This document shows positions 11,001-18,677 of a stretch of 64,000 nt of DNA, piece after piece. The DNA is from Bacteroidota bacterium (GTDB lineage: Bacteria; Bacteroidota; Rhodothermia; Rhodothermales; Bin80). Below the pieces are notes generated by a model, which saw only the letters and a list, made by a program, of their open reading frames with translations, ran no database searches and was not told the DNA's origin. Location: positions 1-64,000 of the forward strand of contig JAPOUL010000136.1 in NCBI GenBank assembly GCA_026708685.1, read 5' to 3'. Within the stretch, counting starts at the first letter, position 1. The number at the start of each line of letters is the position of its first letter. The translations under genes and the position numbers were made by a program.

Positions 11001-13181
11001 TTGCAGAAGAGCACATTGTTCTAAATTGGGAAGAACGATGCGCCAACTTCTACGTAGATCCTCAAGTGCCCGAATGAAAAGATAGTGGCGCAGGGCTTTA
11101 TCGTACTTCTTTTTGATCTGTGCTAATTCGGGTTCACCATCACGATGGCCATAATCTCCGAAAGGCAAATCCAGAGATGCAAAGATCGCATCACCCAAGG
11201 TTGCGTAGTCAAGTATTCCATGCTCAGAAGTCTCCAGTGCGCGAAATATGCCAGCACGCAAACGAACAACTTGAATAAAGTCATTGAAATGCCCCGACTG
11301 TAATGCGGCATCCTGACGATTATCGGTAAAACTCAGCAATTTTTGATCTTGTACAGAATACCCCCTATCACGGAGATGATTCAAAATCAAAAAGGAAAGG
11401 ATTGTAGTGGATGTGCTACGTCCTTCGCTACCCAAGGGGGTCAGCTTTGTACTATCATTGGTTCGGTGGTCATAGAATACACCACCGGTAGGATCAAAGA
11501 GAAGAGGAGCTTGCATGAACCACCCCCAGTATTTCATTGGCTCGGTATGGGAGCAGTTTCCAGATTCGTCATAATACAACTTTTGTGGAAACTTATCTTT
11601 TATCTTTGGGTGTGGAGCTTGCCGTCCACCTGAACGGTTTTGGACCCATGCACTGGGCAAATGAGAGAGATCTTGCTGTGGATCCCAAATATCATTGCCC
11701 ACAATCAGGTAGCCATCTGTCGCAGATAAATCCTCTTCTCCACTTGAACGAAACTCACGAGGAATGAGCTGTCCATCTGCCAGAGAAACACAAAAGAATG
11801 GATGCCCTGTAGCCCGGCTAAATACATTTGGGAAAATAGGCTTGGAGATGTCATCATGTTTATAGATCCCAGGTTCAAGTGTAATGTAACGATCCTCGCC
11901 TTGATCAAGGGTTGTATAGACGGATCCAGTCTGAGCAATAAATTGATGAAGTTTGTAAGGAAGTAGCGTTTCTCTACCTCCATGTTCCCGAATCTTTTTG
12001 TTCACCTTACTGATCCATTGAAGAGCTTTTTCAAGGATCTGTTGACATGATTCTGTAGAATGGCCAGAGTCCTCCGACAAAGCCTCAACGACCTTATAGA
12101 AGCCCATTGGCTTACGACGATGAACATTTCCATCCGATCTTATCTCCAATGCAATACGTCGCTCAAGCCAATTCATCACTGGATGTTCACACAATTCGTT
12201 ATCACTTGCATCAGTATTAATCCCAGCAGTAATACTAGCATTTAGTTCACTTTTGGAGGGCAAATTTATAAGGAGACTTCCAAGTGAAGGTGCAAGTGTT
12301 TCATCTACAATTTGGTCTTCTTGAAAGCGTTTTCCAAAAATCTTGCTCGCTGTATCTGCGACTTCTATACGATGTGAATTGGACTCATCCATTGATACCA
12401 TCGTCGCCGAAGTTCCAATGCAACAGATGGATTGTTGACATTGGGACCGAATCCGCCGAATCAACATTGAAACATCCGCCCCCTGCCTTCCACGGTAAGT
12501 ATGAAGTTCGTCAAAAACAAGATACCGTAGATGTTTGAAGATGGCATCTCGTATTGAACGTTCCTGAATGCGAGTGAGTAAAAGCTCAAGCATCATGTAG
12601 TTGGTCAGCAGAATTTGGGGAGGATGCTTTCGCATCTGCTCTCTCTGCTCCTCCGTTTCTTGACTGGTGTATTGATGATATGAAATCTGGAAATCACGCT
12701 CCGTACTCTTTTCGTAGTTGTCCTTGTAGGTGTTAAATTCGTTGGTCTGAGAATTAATCAGAGCATTCATGGGATAAACGATGACCGCAGTAACTCCCTC
12801 AGTCTCTGGATGGGTCAACAGATGATTGAAAATCGTACCAATGTAGGTCAATGACTTTCCTGAACCCGTTCCTGAAGTCACTACAAAATCACGCCCCTTG
12901 ATTCCTAATTGAAGTGCTTCATCTTGATGACGATACAGCAAATAACCCTTGAAGATATGCTTTACATCACGGTGTAGTAACCCACCTTCAACCACCTTTT
13001 CAACTGAACCAGCCTTTTCGTAGGCAGGATTGAACTGTAGTAGTGGTTGAGGCCAAAGAATCCCCTCGGAGAGATGTTTTTCAACCTCAAGTTTAATTTC
13101 TGAATCAGAAATATTGATGAAACTACGGATGTACTCGGAATAGCTCTTAATAATCTGTTTGTGCGTTTCGTAAATATTCAT
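8010..13181 (-). CDS. Giant DEAD/DEAH helicase with DUF1998 and probable C-terminal nuclease fold (DrmA/DrmB-like)
   Basis: About 1720 residues, counted here from a TTG at 13208. The first ATG (13181, beginning MNIYETHK) is the better start. Motif I SGTGSGKS is at 112-119, the DEAH-like box DELH at 233-236, and SAT at 267-269. After a very long insertion, motif VI QRSGRAGRSGQ lies at 1032-1042. Around 1500-1560, YEATEGSLGIL matches the glycine-rich core of DUF1998. In DISARM, the helicase (DrmA) and the DUF1998 protein (DrmB) are separate; here both appear in one chain. The last 90 residues (E1639, PDF at 1668-1670, IFCDGSPHD at 1678-1686, then spaced D and R residues) look like a Vsr/DUF559-type PD-(D/E)XK nuclease. 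That is inference. First gene of the operon, 138 bases after the ATPase gene. Confidence 0.88.
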   Translation of the reverse strand: MNIYETHKQIIKSYSEYIRSFINISDSEIKLEVEKHLSEGILWPQPLLQFNPAYEKAGSVEKVVEGGLLHRDVKHIFKGYLLYRHQDEALQLGIKGRDFVVTSGTGSGKSLTYIGTIFNHLLTHPETEGVTAVIVYPMNALINSQTNEFNTYKDNYEKSTERDFQISYHQYTSQETEEQREQMRKHPPQILLTNYMMLELLLTRIQERSIRDAIFKHLRYLVFDELHTYRGRQGADVSMLIRRIRSQCQQSICCIGTSATMVSMDESNSHRIEVADTASKIFGKRFQEDQIVDETLAPSLGSLLINLPSKSELNASITAGINTDASDNELCEHPVMNWLERRIALEIRSDGNVHRRKPMGFYKVVEALSEDSGHSTESCQQILEKALQWISKVNKKIREHGGRETLLPYKLHQFIAQTGSVYTTLDQGEDRYITLEPGIYKHDDISKPIFPNVFSRATGHPFFCVSLADGQLIPREFRSSGEEDLSATDGYLIVGNDIWDPQQDLSHLPSAWVQNRSGGRQAPHPKIKDKFPQKLYYDESGNCSHTEPMKYWGWFMQAPLLFDPTGGVFYDHRTNDSTKLTPLGSEGRSTSTTILSFLILNHLRDRGYSVQDQKLLSFTDNRQDAALQSGHFNDFIQVVRLRAGIFRALETSEHGILDYATLGDAIFASLDLPFGDYGHRDGEPELAQIKKKYDKALRHYLFIRALEDLRRSWRIVLPNLEQCALLQIDYKNLDDIVAEDEFWSEVEIINRLDHTERKKFLTAILDYFRHEYAIHSEYYLNSDSLRTFEKHFREKLKRPWTLDKDEELTHPSVLRLQTLHKRERFSHKSIGQTSSFGKYIKDCATQINLEPDHFRGERYNEFILLLLRKLKEVDYLYEETALSSNKEKVPVFRLRIEKILWKLGDGKTVRQDPIKSRSYKASKISPNQFFQSVYSANYTKGKRLIAKDHTGQLSVSKRQNREDRFRADWYVDESNKMLDEKRISRESVSALYCSPTMELGVDIGGLTVVHMRNAPPNASNYVQRSGRAGRSGQGALVFTYCSGFSAHDRHYFNEQVDMVAGVVHAPRIDLANSELLKSHLHALAISTVGLPGLDHMGGQKASLIRLIDENHPEMPLSPSVHKGLKLGQKALKSIKSDFLRTIEDFSEDLKEIPNSWYGDDWIDKNLLDMSTSLDDALMRWRTLHQSARSLLTRATQPIESGLLQVGGKEYRKYKRLQDQANRQLNLLRNDRGWHSHFSEFYPYRYLAAAGFLPGYNFTRLPLSVFLPNSTTSGEYISRTRAVALREFGPGNQIYHNGSKFRVTQMVVQDAESSLMDVKINLRAGYFFMNEQSDLEICPFSGINLSEAGNTEYLHHLIEMTESRGEETTRITCEEEERLSRGYDIESFVHVDGGNFDSIRPARICFRESHLMTLRFIPAARLIQVNRGWRSQQVEGFPLGMTSGLWWTEMPKSDRGEEYRLVKLWTSNSADALYIESTESLNLDPNGIITLQYALKRAIESFFQVESNEIGVTEIGDPESPRILIYEATEGSLGILSQFVEDPNIFRRIIQKAEEICKFEDDSYKAPASYDDLLSYYNQRYHQRIDRFLIRDALIKLATAEIQINDRPSSRDYEQQYQHILNHIDPNSSTERVFIDYLFKNGLRLPDQAQKRVPGIYCQPDFYYEPRIWIFCDGSPHDDPQVRERDENQRQLIIARGDEVWCWHYRDDLATKIAVRPDIFKKVQ

Positions 13182-13319
13182 GTATAAACTAAAATAACTG
13201 CACGCCAATTATGAGTTCATGGGGCGAGTTGGATTCACGAGATAAAATCTCACTCTTAAAATAAAGGAATGATATTGATGTGTAGCCCAAGTGCTGTGAT
13301 ATATTCACTGGAGGATTCC

Positions 13320-14711
13320 CTACCATTTCAACTTACAAGTGGGCGTGTTCACAACACTTTGGGTGAGGGGTTGGATTGACAAATGATTGTTGTGTCCCTT
13401 AGGGTTGGCTTCTGAATGATGTTTACCGCCATGGAGATAGTGCCCGTCCCTCCCTCTCTTTCTGGCAGGATCAGAGTCCTTCTCCTTGATCTGAGACGGA
13501 TCATCTTTCTTGACGGGAGGCAGTGCCTTTTGAGTGGGATCATCATACAACGCCTTGCGATGAGCATCATGTCCTTTGGATTTGCCCTTGGTGTACGTAT
13601 CAACAAGCCAAGTATGCATTGAATCAATAGGAATGTGGTAGCCATCCCCGCCCTTAGCTGCGATTACCCCCTCCTCAAGGAGTCTGTCAAAAAGATCTGT
13701 AGCCTTCTTGTCTCCATAGATTTTTGTAAGTGACTTCAGCACATCCAAGCAATCAAAAACCCCACCCGCACTGGTCTTCCTGAGATACTTGGCCAAATGC
13801 TTTATCTCGTCAACATAGAAATCGCTGAGACGCTCCATGTAGTATCCGATTCGCCCCTCTTTGCCCTTCGCGATGATTTCTTGCAACCCCTCAGCAGTCA
13901 TGACCCCATCCCTTGATTTTAGATGTTTGGATGCGTGCACCGAATACGAATGTACATGGCGAGGCCAAACGCCAGATTCCTTGGCGATTATATTTACCCA
14001 CTCGGATGTGTCTCCCCTTGCCATTCCATCTCTGACAAGCCAATCACGAATCACTGCACGAGCATCTTCCATGGAGAGAGACCCAATCTCAGAGGTGTTC
14101 TTTTCGCCAAACCTTGAAATATCCAGTGTTTTAAGCGCTGTTAATGCAGAACCCAGCCCTGCGGTAAGCAGGATAATTGGTCTGCCGATCTTTCCGTTGT
14201 GGATAAGCTCAAGCAGCTCAGTCACTTTCGCTTTGTGTTGGGGGCGGAGTATATCTTTGTTTCCTATGGACTGAACTTCGTCAAGAATTAACAAGAGCGG
14301 TTTAGAGCTCTCTCTGAGCAATCTCTTCACAGAGGTCTTTGATCGAACGCGTTTTCGTGCCCAGGTATATATACCCTTTAGCCCAACTTGATGGGTGCTT
14401 TCAGATGACGAGTATTCCCCATCTTGGCCCATAATCTCGCGAAGATTGTCAGCCTCCCAAAGTGAGGGCACAGTAATATAGAAGCTGTCAAATCCCTTAC
14501 TATCAGCCGCATTCTTGCACTCATGGAGTAGTGCAGTTTTTCCAGAGCCAGGTGCTCCATATATAAGGCGAACCATGCCCCCCCCTGTCGCCCGTACATC
14601 TGACAGTGTTCTGGCAAAGCCCGCCAGAATGTCTGAGCGTCCATGGAAATACGGGGTTGGTCCCCGATCATGCGACCCTGTGCGCGGATCACAGGTTACA
14701 GATTGCTTCAT
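13320..14711 (-). CDS. AAA ATPase of the FHGR family, next to the DISARM-like operon
   Basis: A 463-residue P-loop ATPase resembling AAA_16/ORC1-like proteins. The N-terminus has RGPTPYFHGRSDIL, Walker A GAPGSGKT is at 52-59 and Walker B LLLILDEVQ ends near 147. Further on are a LLTAGLGSALTAL sensor-like stretch, RDWLVRDG, a W-P-(R/Q)-H motif, and a probable winged-helix end with IPIDSMHTWLV. A lysine/aspartate-rich tail of about 75 residues follows; its LPPVKKDDPS is echoed in the paralogue at 44452-45750. No nuclease, protease or membrane domain is visible. It precedes the helicase-helicase-methylase operon on the same strand, so co-transcription is possible. The gap is larger than the overlaps inside that operon, and related copies elsewhere lack the operon, so it may be an independent gene. 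Function unknown. Confidence 0.85.
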   Translation of the reverse strand: MKQSVTCDPRTGSHDRGPTPYFHGRSDILAGFARTLSDVRATGGGMVRLIYGAPGSGKTALLHECKNAADSKGFDSFYITVPSLWEADNLREIMGQDGEYSSSESTHQVGLKGIYTWARKRVRSKTSVKRLLRESSKPLLLILDEVQSIGNKDILRPQHKAKVTELLELIHNGKIGRPIILLTAGLGSALTALKTLDISRFGEKNTSEIGSLSMEDARAVIRDWLVRDGMARGDTSEWVNIIAKESGVWPRHVHSYSVHASKHLKSRDGVMTAEGLQEIIAKGKEGRIGYYMERLSDFYVDEIKHLAKYLRKTSAGGVFDCLDVLKSLTKIYGDKKATDLFDRLLEEGVIAAKGGDGYHIPIDSMHTWLVDTYTKGKSKGHDAHRKALYDDPTQKALPPVKKDDPSQIKEKDSDPARKRGRDGHYLHGGKHHSEANPKGHNNHLSIQPLTQSVVNTPTCKLKW

Positions 14712-14915
14712 GAAAGATGCTCGTTAATGATTCCCAGAAAAATCGTATGAGTTGATTGCAGTAAGTCAACCACCAAGAGTGGAGTTAGTTCAGATTTAGC
14801 CTATAAATTAACCAGAAGAAGGCAAAGTACTTTTATCTCTAAGTTTAGATAGGTCTGCCTTTCGTCATGAACTCGATTTAGCAATGGAGAAACTGTTTCG
14901 TATCTTATTCGAAAC

Positions 14916-15640
14916 ATGGAACCATCCACTCCCATTCTTGCTACCCTTCGGGGTTCTTTATCGGCTCTATCAGCAACAGTAGCATCTCACTCTGGTCAGA
15001 GTCGTAGTGAGCTTGGTAGGGCTGTATGCAGACACTTCAACTTTATAAATGCACATGGGAGGTTACGTCTTCCCGGCTGTATGAAGGCGTTACGGACATT
15101 AGAGGGTGAGGGACATTTTACCCTTCCAGAGAAGCAATCGGAGTCTACCGTACGCGGTCCTCGTTGTCTGGGTATTGTGATTCCCAAGCCGTCTGAGTTC
15201 CTATTGGATGTACGTCAGATCCAGGATGTGGAGATTACAGTGGTCTCCAGAGCAGAGGATCGTAGGATTTGGAATACGCTCCTTGCTGAAGAATATCTAC
15301 TTGGAACGACAACCTTTGCAGGTTCACAGATTCGGTATTTGATTCGGAGTGCCCATGGGATTCTTGGTGTCGTTGGGTTTTCGGGGGCAGCTCTGCACTT
15401 GCAAGCTCGTGATCAATGGGTGGTTGGGATCATGCCAAGCGGATGACGCACTTACATTGAGTGATGAACCTCAGTCGGTATCTGGTTCGCTCCGATGGGA
15501 GGTGCAAAAACCTTGGGAGTTACTTGTTATCTCGTGTCATGCGACGATACTACAACGGAGAACGGCTTGCACCTGATATTTACAGGGTGCGTCTCTCCGT
15601 GGATGGTATGCCTGAAGGGAACACCCATCGGATGGTGCGA
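14916..15640 (+). pseudogene. Broken DruA-like (DUF4338) gene
   Basis: The first frame runs 176 codons to 15446. Its C-terminal part (LIRSAHGILGVVGFSGAALH, then QARDQW) matches the DUF4338 pattern in DruA of Druantia systems and in transposon-linked relatives. In those proteins the text continues roughly RW-IGWD-x-R-x-NL-x-x-VVNN-RFLIL-PWV-KNLASH-L-LARR. Here it continues in the next frame as GWDHAKRMTHLH, an in-frame TGA, then VMNLSRYLVRSDGRCKNLG and SYLLSRVMRR, before similarity fades near 15600. So there is one frameshift near 15420, one nonsense codon and loss of the C-terminal half. It lies beside the DISARM-like locus in divergent orientation to the ATPase gene. It could be debris of a Druantia system or of an insertion element. 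Confidence 0.7.
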
Positions 15641-15705
15641 ATATATGTAGTAATTTCTTTATTGCCCGTATGTGGTCAATCATTTCCTACCATCTTTAAA
15701 AATCA

Positions 15706-15984
15706 ATGGAAGATTATCAATTCTATATGATCGTTGGTAGCGTAATTGCTATCGGTCTGACAATCATTGCATTCCTATGGAAAATATCGAGTGATAACCG
15801 TAAGGCGGATGCGGCCAGACACAAAGAGGTGCAGGGGTTTATGAATGATTTGCGTATGGAGATGCATCAGATGCGGATTGATCTATCCGAAGATATCCAC
15901 GAGTTAGGTGAACGTGTTGTGCGTATTGAGGGACGGCTTGACGAAAAGGACTCGTGGAGACGTACAGAGGAGTTAGTTCAGTGA
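15706..15984 (+). CDS. Small membrane coiled-coil protein, copy 1
   Basis: A 92-residue protein with one N-terminal transmembrane segment (about residues 7-25, MIVGSVIAIGLTIIAFLW). A charged stretch (SSDNRKADAARHKE) and a heptad-like helix (residues 45-80) follow, ending in GRLDEKDSWRRTEELVQ. The topology suggests a single-pass inner-membrane protein with a short coiled coil on one side. It is tandem-duplicated in the next gene: the central part is nearly identical at DNA level, and both copies end in the same EELVQ-TGA followed by a small hairpin. No functional family is recognised. The product resembles many short bacterial membrane proteins with a coiled coil, and a holin/haemolysin-like or structural role would be guesswork. 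Confidence 0.7.
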   Translation: MEDYQFYMIVGSVIAIGLTIIAFLWKISSDNRKADAARHKEVQGFMNDLRMEMHQMRIDLSEDIHELGERVVRIEGRLDEKDSWRRTEELVQ

Positions 15985-15985
15985 T

Positions 15986-15998
15986 CCCACATCGTGGG
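15986..15998 (+). terminator. Hairpin directly after small membrane protein copy 1
   Basis: CCCAC and GTGGG with a 3-base loop begin one base after the stop codon. There is no T-run after it. A hairpin in the same place follows copy 2, so it was probably part of the duplicated unit. It could slow decay of the transcript or act as a weak terminator. Confidence 0.35.
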
Positions 15999-16069
15999 GG
16001 CAATATCAGTTCTAATTTCTTGATTAACCCCTATGCAGGCTGAATCGTTTTATATAAATTGTTAAATCA

Positions 16070-16345
16070 ATGCAAGACTATCAATTCTTAACAATCGTTA
16101 TAGGCTTTGCCACTCTCTTTGTCGGCATTGTTGCAGTCTTTGCTTTATTGTGGAAAATATCAAGTGATAACCGTAAGGCGGCTACGGCCAGACACAAAGA
16201 GGCACAGGACCTTAGAAAGGAGATGTATCAGATGCAGAGTATGCTGTCCCATGAGATCCGTGCCGTAGGCGAATGTGTTGCACGTATTGAGGGACGACTT
16301 GATGAAAAACAATCGTGGAGACGTGCGGAAGAGTTAGTTCAATGA
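16070..16345 (+). CDS. Small membrane coiled-coil protein, copy 2
   Basis: A 91-residue paralogue of the preceding gene: MQDYQF start, one transmembrane segment (about 8-28, richer in F and V than in copy 1), the shared KISSDNRKA segment, then a coiled-coil region ending GRLDEKQSWRRAEELVQ. The two differ mainly in the membrane segment and the middle of the helix. They keep the same spacing of charged residues, so selection seems to have kept both as proteins. The 85-base spacer between them holds no other gene. Function unknown; the two could form hetero-oligomers. Confidence 0.7.
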   Translation: MQDYQFLTIVIGFATLFVGIVAVFALLWKISSDNRKAATARHKEAQDLRKEMYQMQSMLSHEIRAVGECVARIEGRLDEKQSWRRAEELVQ

Positions 16346-16349
16346 TCTC

Positions 16350-16368
16350 ACATCCCTATGGGGCATGT
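16350..16368 (+). terminator. Hairpin after small membrane protein copy 2
   Basis: ACATCCC and GGGGCATGT pair with one bulged C around a 4-base loop, starting five bases after the stop. No U-run follows. It corresponds in position to the hairpin after copy 1. Confidence 0.3.
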
Positions 16369-16478
16369 AGCACTACAAGTTGACGCAAATTAGGTGAACC
16401 GTGTTTCCATAGAACCACGAAGACGCTTGCCTAAGTGCTGTTCATCACCACATTCGGTAATAAATACATCCAGCACAT

Positions 16479-18113
16479 TTACGCAGAAGTCGTAGCGGGA
16501 ACCTGGGTTGATCGGATGTGAATGTCTGGATTCTTCGCCCTATGGAGGGTCCTGAGAAGATAATAGCGGACACCGTCTGTGAGGGCTTGCCAACTGGCAT
16601 CTAAAATGTTGCGAGATACACCAACGGTATGCCAAATATCATCTCCATGGATGTCGTGATGTTCAATCAGTACACGAACCGAGGCTGCCGTGGCTTTTTC
16701 TGGGGTGAGCACACGTACTTTATAGTCAGCAAGCCTCAAGTCATCCAGACGGGGATAAAAGCGATAGAGAGCCCGATTGAGTGCATGTGATAATGCATCC
16801 ACCGGTCCTACTCCCTCTCCAACAGCAAGCTCACGATGATCGCCCACAAAAACGACAACCGTCGCTTCAGACCACTCAGATCCATATTCGTCCTGTTCAC
16901 TGTATACCCGAAGCCGATCTAACCTAAACATCTCGGTGTCTTCACCCTTGATGGTGCGAAGAAGGAGTTCAAAAGAAGCCTCCGCTCCCTGAAATTCATA
17001 GCCAAGATGCTCCAATTCCTTGATGCGCTGAACCGCACGCCGTGCCTCCTCGCGTCCATTCAGGGAAATGCCTAACTCTTCTGCCTTATAGCGAACATTG
17101 GATTGCCCCGATAAATCCGAAACCAACACACGGCGTTTATTGCCAACCAATTCAGGCTCCAAATGCTCATAAGCCCTAGGTTCTTTCATCACCGCAGACA
17201 CATGAATTCCTCCTTTATGAGCAAAAGCACTACGTCCTACAAAGGGAGCCCGGTCAATCGGCAACATGTTGCAGACTTCATTGACAAATGCACTCAAATC
17301 CGAGAGCATGGCAAGCTGCTCATCCGAAACGCACTCATACCCCAGTTTACTCTGAAGACAGGCAATGACCGTACACAAGTCGGCATTACCAGTACGCTCA
17401 CCAATCCCGTTGATCGTTCCCTGAACATGACAGGCACCCGCTTCAACAGCAGCAATGGAGTTTGCAGTTGCCACTCCACTGTCATTATGTGCATGGATCC
17501 CTATAGGGATATCATTAAAATGAGAGCATACCTGTTCGGTAATGGTGCTAATTTCAGAGGGCATGCTTCCACCATTGGTGTCACACAAAACCAGTACAGT
17601 AGCCCCTGCATGGGCAGCAGCACGTAAGGTCTGGATTGCATACCCTGCGTCATCCTTATAGCCATCAAAAAAATGTTCAGCATCATAAATCACACGCCGT
17701 TGATTTTGAGCCAGCCACTCAATGGATCCTGCTATCATGTCAAGATTTTCCTCGGGTGTGACATTGAGGGCCTTCCTGACATGTAATAGCCAACTCTTTC
17801 CAAAAAGAGAGACAACGGGTGTATTGGCGTTCAGCAGTGCAGACAGGTTAGGATCTTCCTGAGAAGTATTGTGCGAACGTCGGGTGGATCCAAATGCACA
17901 GATATGAGACTGGTGCCACTGTTCTTCGTGAGCACGCTCAAAAAATTCCTGATCCTTCGGATTGGACCCAGGCCATCCACCTTCAATAATATGAATTCCA
18001 AACTCATCCAATCGATGAGCAATTCGAATCTTGTCATTCACAGAAAGCGTCACATGCTCTCCCTGCGTTCCATCGCGTAGAGTGGTGTCAAAAAGTTCAA
18101 TTCGTTCGTTCAT
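16479..18113 (-). CDS. cimA: (R)-citramalate synthase
   Basis: Condenses acetyl-CoA and pyruvate to citramalate, the first step of the threonine-independent route to isoleucine. The N-terminal HMGL-like barrel begins ELFDTTLRDGTQGEHVTLS, with the catalytic arginine/aspartate pair R-D-G. Metal-ligand histidines lie in GIHAHNDSG, and the NGIGERTGNADL glycine loop follows. The C-terminal LeuA dimer/regulatory domain occupies roughly residues 400-530. The GTQGEH variant of the loop and the length (544) fit the long CimA/LeuA2 class rather than true LeuA, which is present separately at 19967-21586. The ATG at 18113 shares one base with the leuD stop (TGATG), indicating translational coupling. Last gene of the ilv-leu operon; LeuCD probably serve citramalate isomerisation too. 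Confidence 0.93.
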   Translation of the reverse strand: MNERIELFDTTLRDGTQGEHVTLSVNDKIRIAHRLDEFGIHIIEGGWPGSNPKDQEFFERAHEEQWHQSHICAFGSTRRSHNTSQEDPNLSALLNANTPVVSLFGKSWLLHVRKALNVTPEENLDMIAGSIEWLAQNQRRVIYDAEHFFDGYKDDAGYAIQTLRAAAHAGATVLVLCDTNGGSMPSEISTITEQVCSHFNDIPIGIHAHNDSGVATANSIAAVEAGACHVQGTINGIGERTGNADLCTVIACLQSKLGYECVSDEQLAMLSDLSAFVNEVCNMLPIDRAPFVGRSAFAHKGGIHVSAVMKEPRAYEHLEPELVGNKRRVLVSDLSGQSNVRYKAEELGISLNGREEARRAVQRIKELEHLGYEFQGAEASFELLLRTIKGEDTEMFRLDRLRVYSEQDEYGSEWSEATVVVFVGDHRELAVGEGVGPVDALSHALNRALYRFYPRLDDLRLADYKVRVLTPEKATAASVRVLIEHHDIHGDDIWHTVGVSRNILDASWQALTDGVRYYLLRTLHRAKNPDIHIRSTQVPATTSA

Positions 18114-18676
18114 CAAGCACCAATCAATCCATTCTGCCTTGCATATTCAAAGACATTTCCAGCGTTGAGAATATCTGCGACATCCCCAAGAGGCTTCAAG
18201 AGATATTCCTGTCCCGTGGTAAGGTTCGTGAGTTGTCCAACCCGAGTATCGAGTTCTAATTCGTCACGAGTACGAATCTGATCGTTAATTTTTTCATGAG
18301 ATTCAAACGGAATCACGAAGCCCCCGTCAATGGTGTTGCGATAAAAAATTCGTGCATAACTCTCAGCAATGACGACTTTCGCACCCGCTTCTGTCATGGC
18401 AAAAGGAGCATGCTCACGCGAAGAGCCACACCCAAAATTAACACCACCAATCACGAATGTAAATTCGCTCAGATACTGGTCTGGATCCGTAAATGGAATA
18501 TGACCGTAAGGAAGCCCCTGCTGATCAACAGGTACTCCACTCATCGCATAACGACCGTACATACGGCGTTCGTCCGGTTTGTTGAGACTAAACACTAAAT
18601 GTTCGGCGGGGATGATCTGATCGGTATCAATCGCATCCCCAACCACATAGGCTAAACCCCTTATTGTTGATTCCAT
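18113..18676 (-). CDS. leuD: 3-isopropylmalate dehydratase small subunit
   Basis: A 187-residue aconitase swivel-domain subunit that pairs with LeuC to isomerise 2- to 3-isopropylmalate, and probably citramalate to 3-methylmalate. It shows GDAIDTDQIIPAEHL near residue 15, FGCGSSREHAPFAM at about 80, and FYRNTIDGGF, all typical of the substrate-binding loop of LeuD/HacB. It lies between leuC (spacing 1 base) and cimA (one shared base). The short archaeal/thermophile-type form matches the compact LeuC encoded beside it. Confidence 0.95.
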   Translation of the reverse strand: MESTIRGLAYVVGDAIDTDQIIPAEHLVFSLNKPDERRMYGRYAMSGVPVDQQGLPYGHIPFTDPDQYLSEFTFVIGGVNFGCGSSREHAPFAMTEAGAKVVIAESYARIFYRNTIDGGFVIPFESHEKINDQIRTRDELELDTRVGQLTNLTTGQEYLLKPLGDVADILNAGNVFEYARQNGLIGA

Positions 18677-18677
18677 C

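Noticed and set aside
13861-14274. 137-codon plus-strand frame opposite the ATPase gene
   Set aside because: It is the antisense of a well-supported gene, with no domain or plausible start signal.
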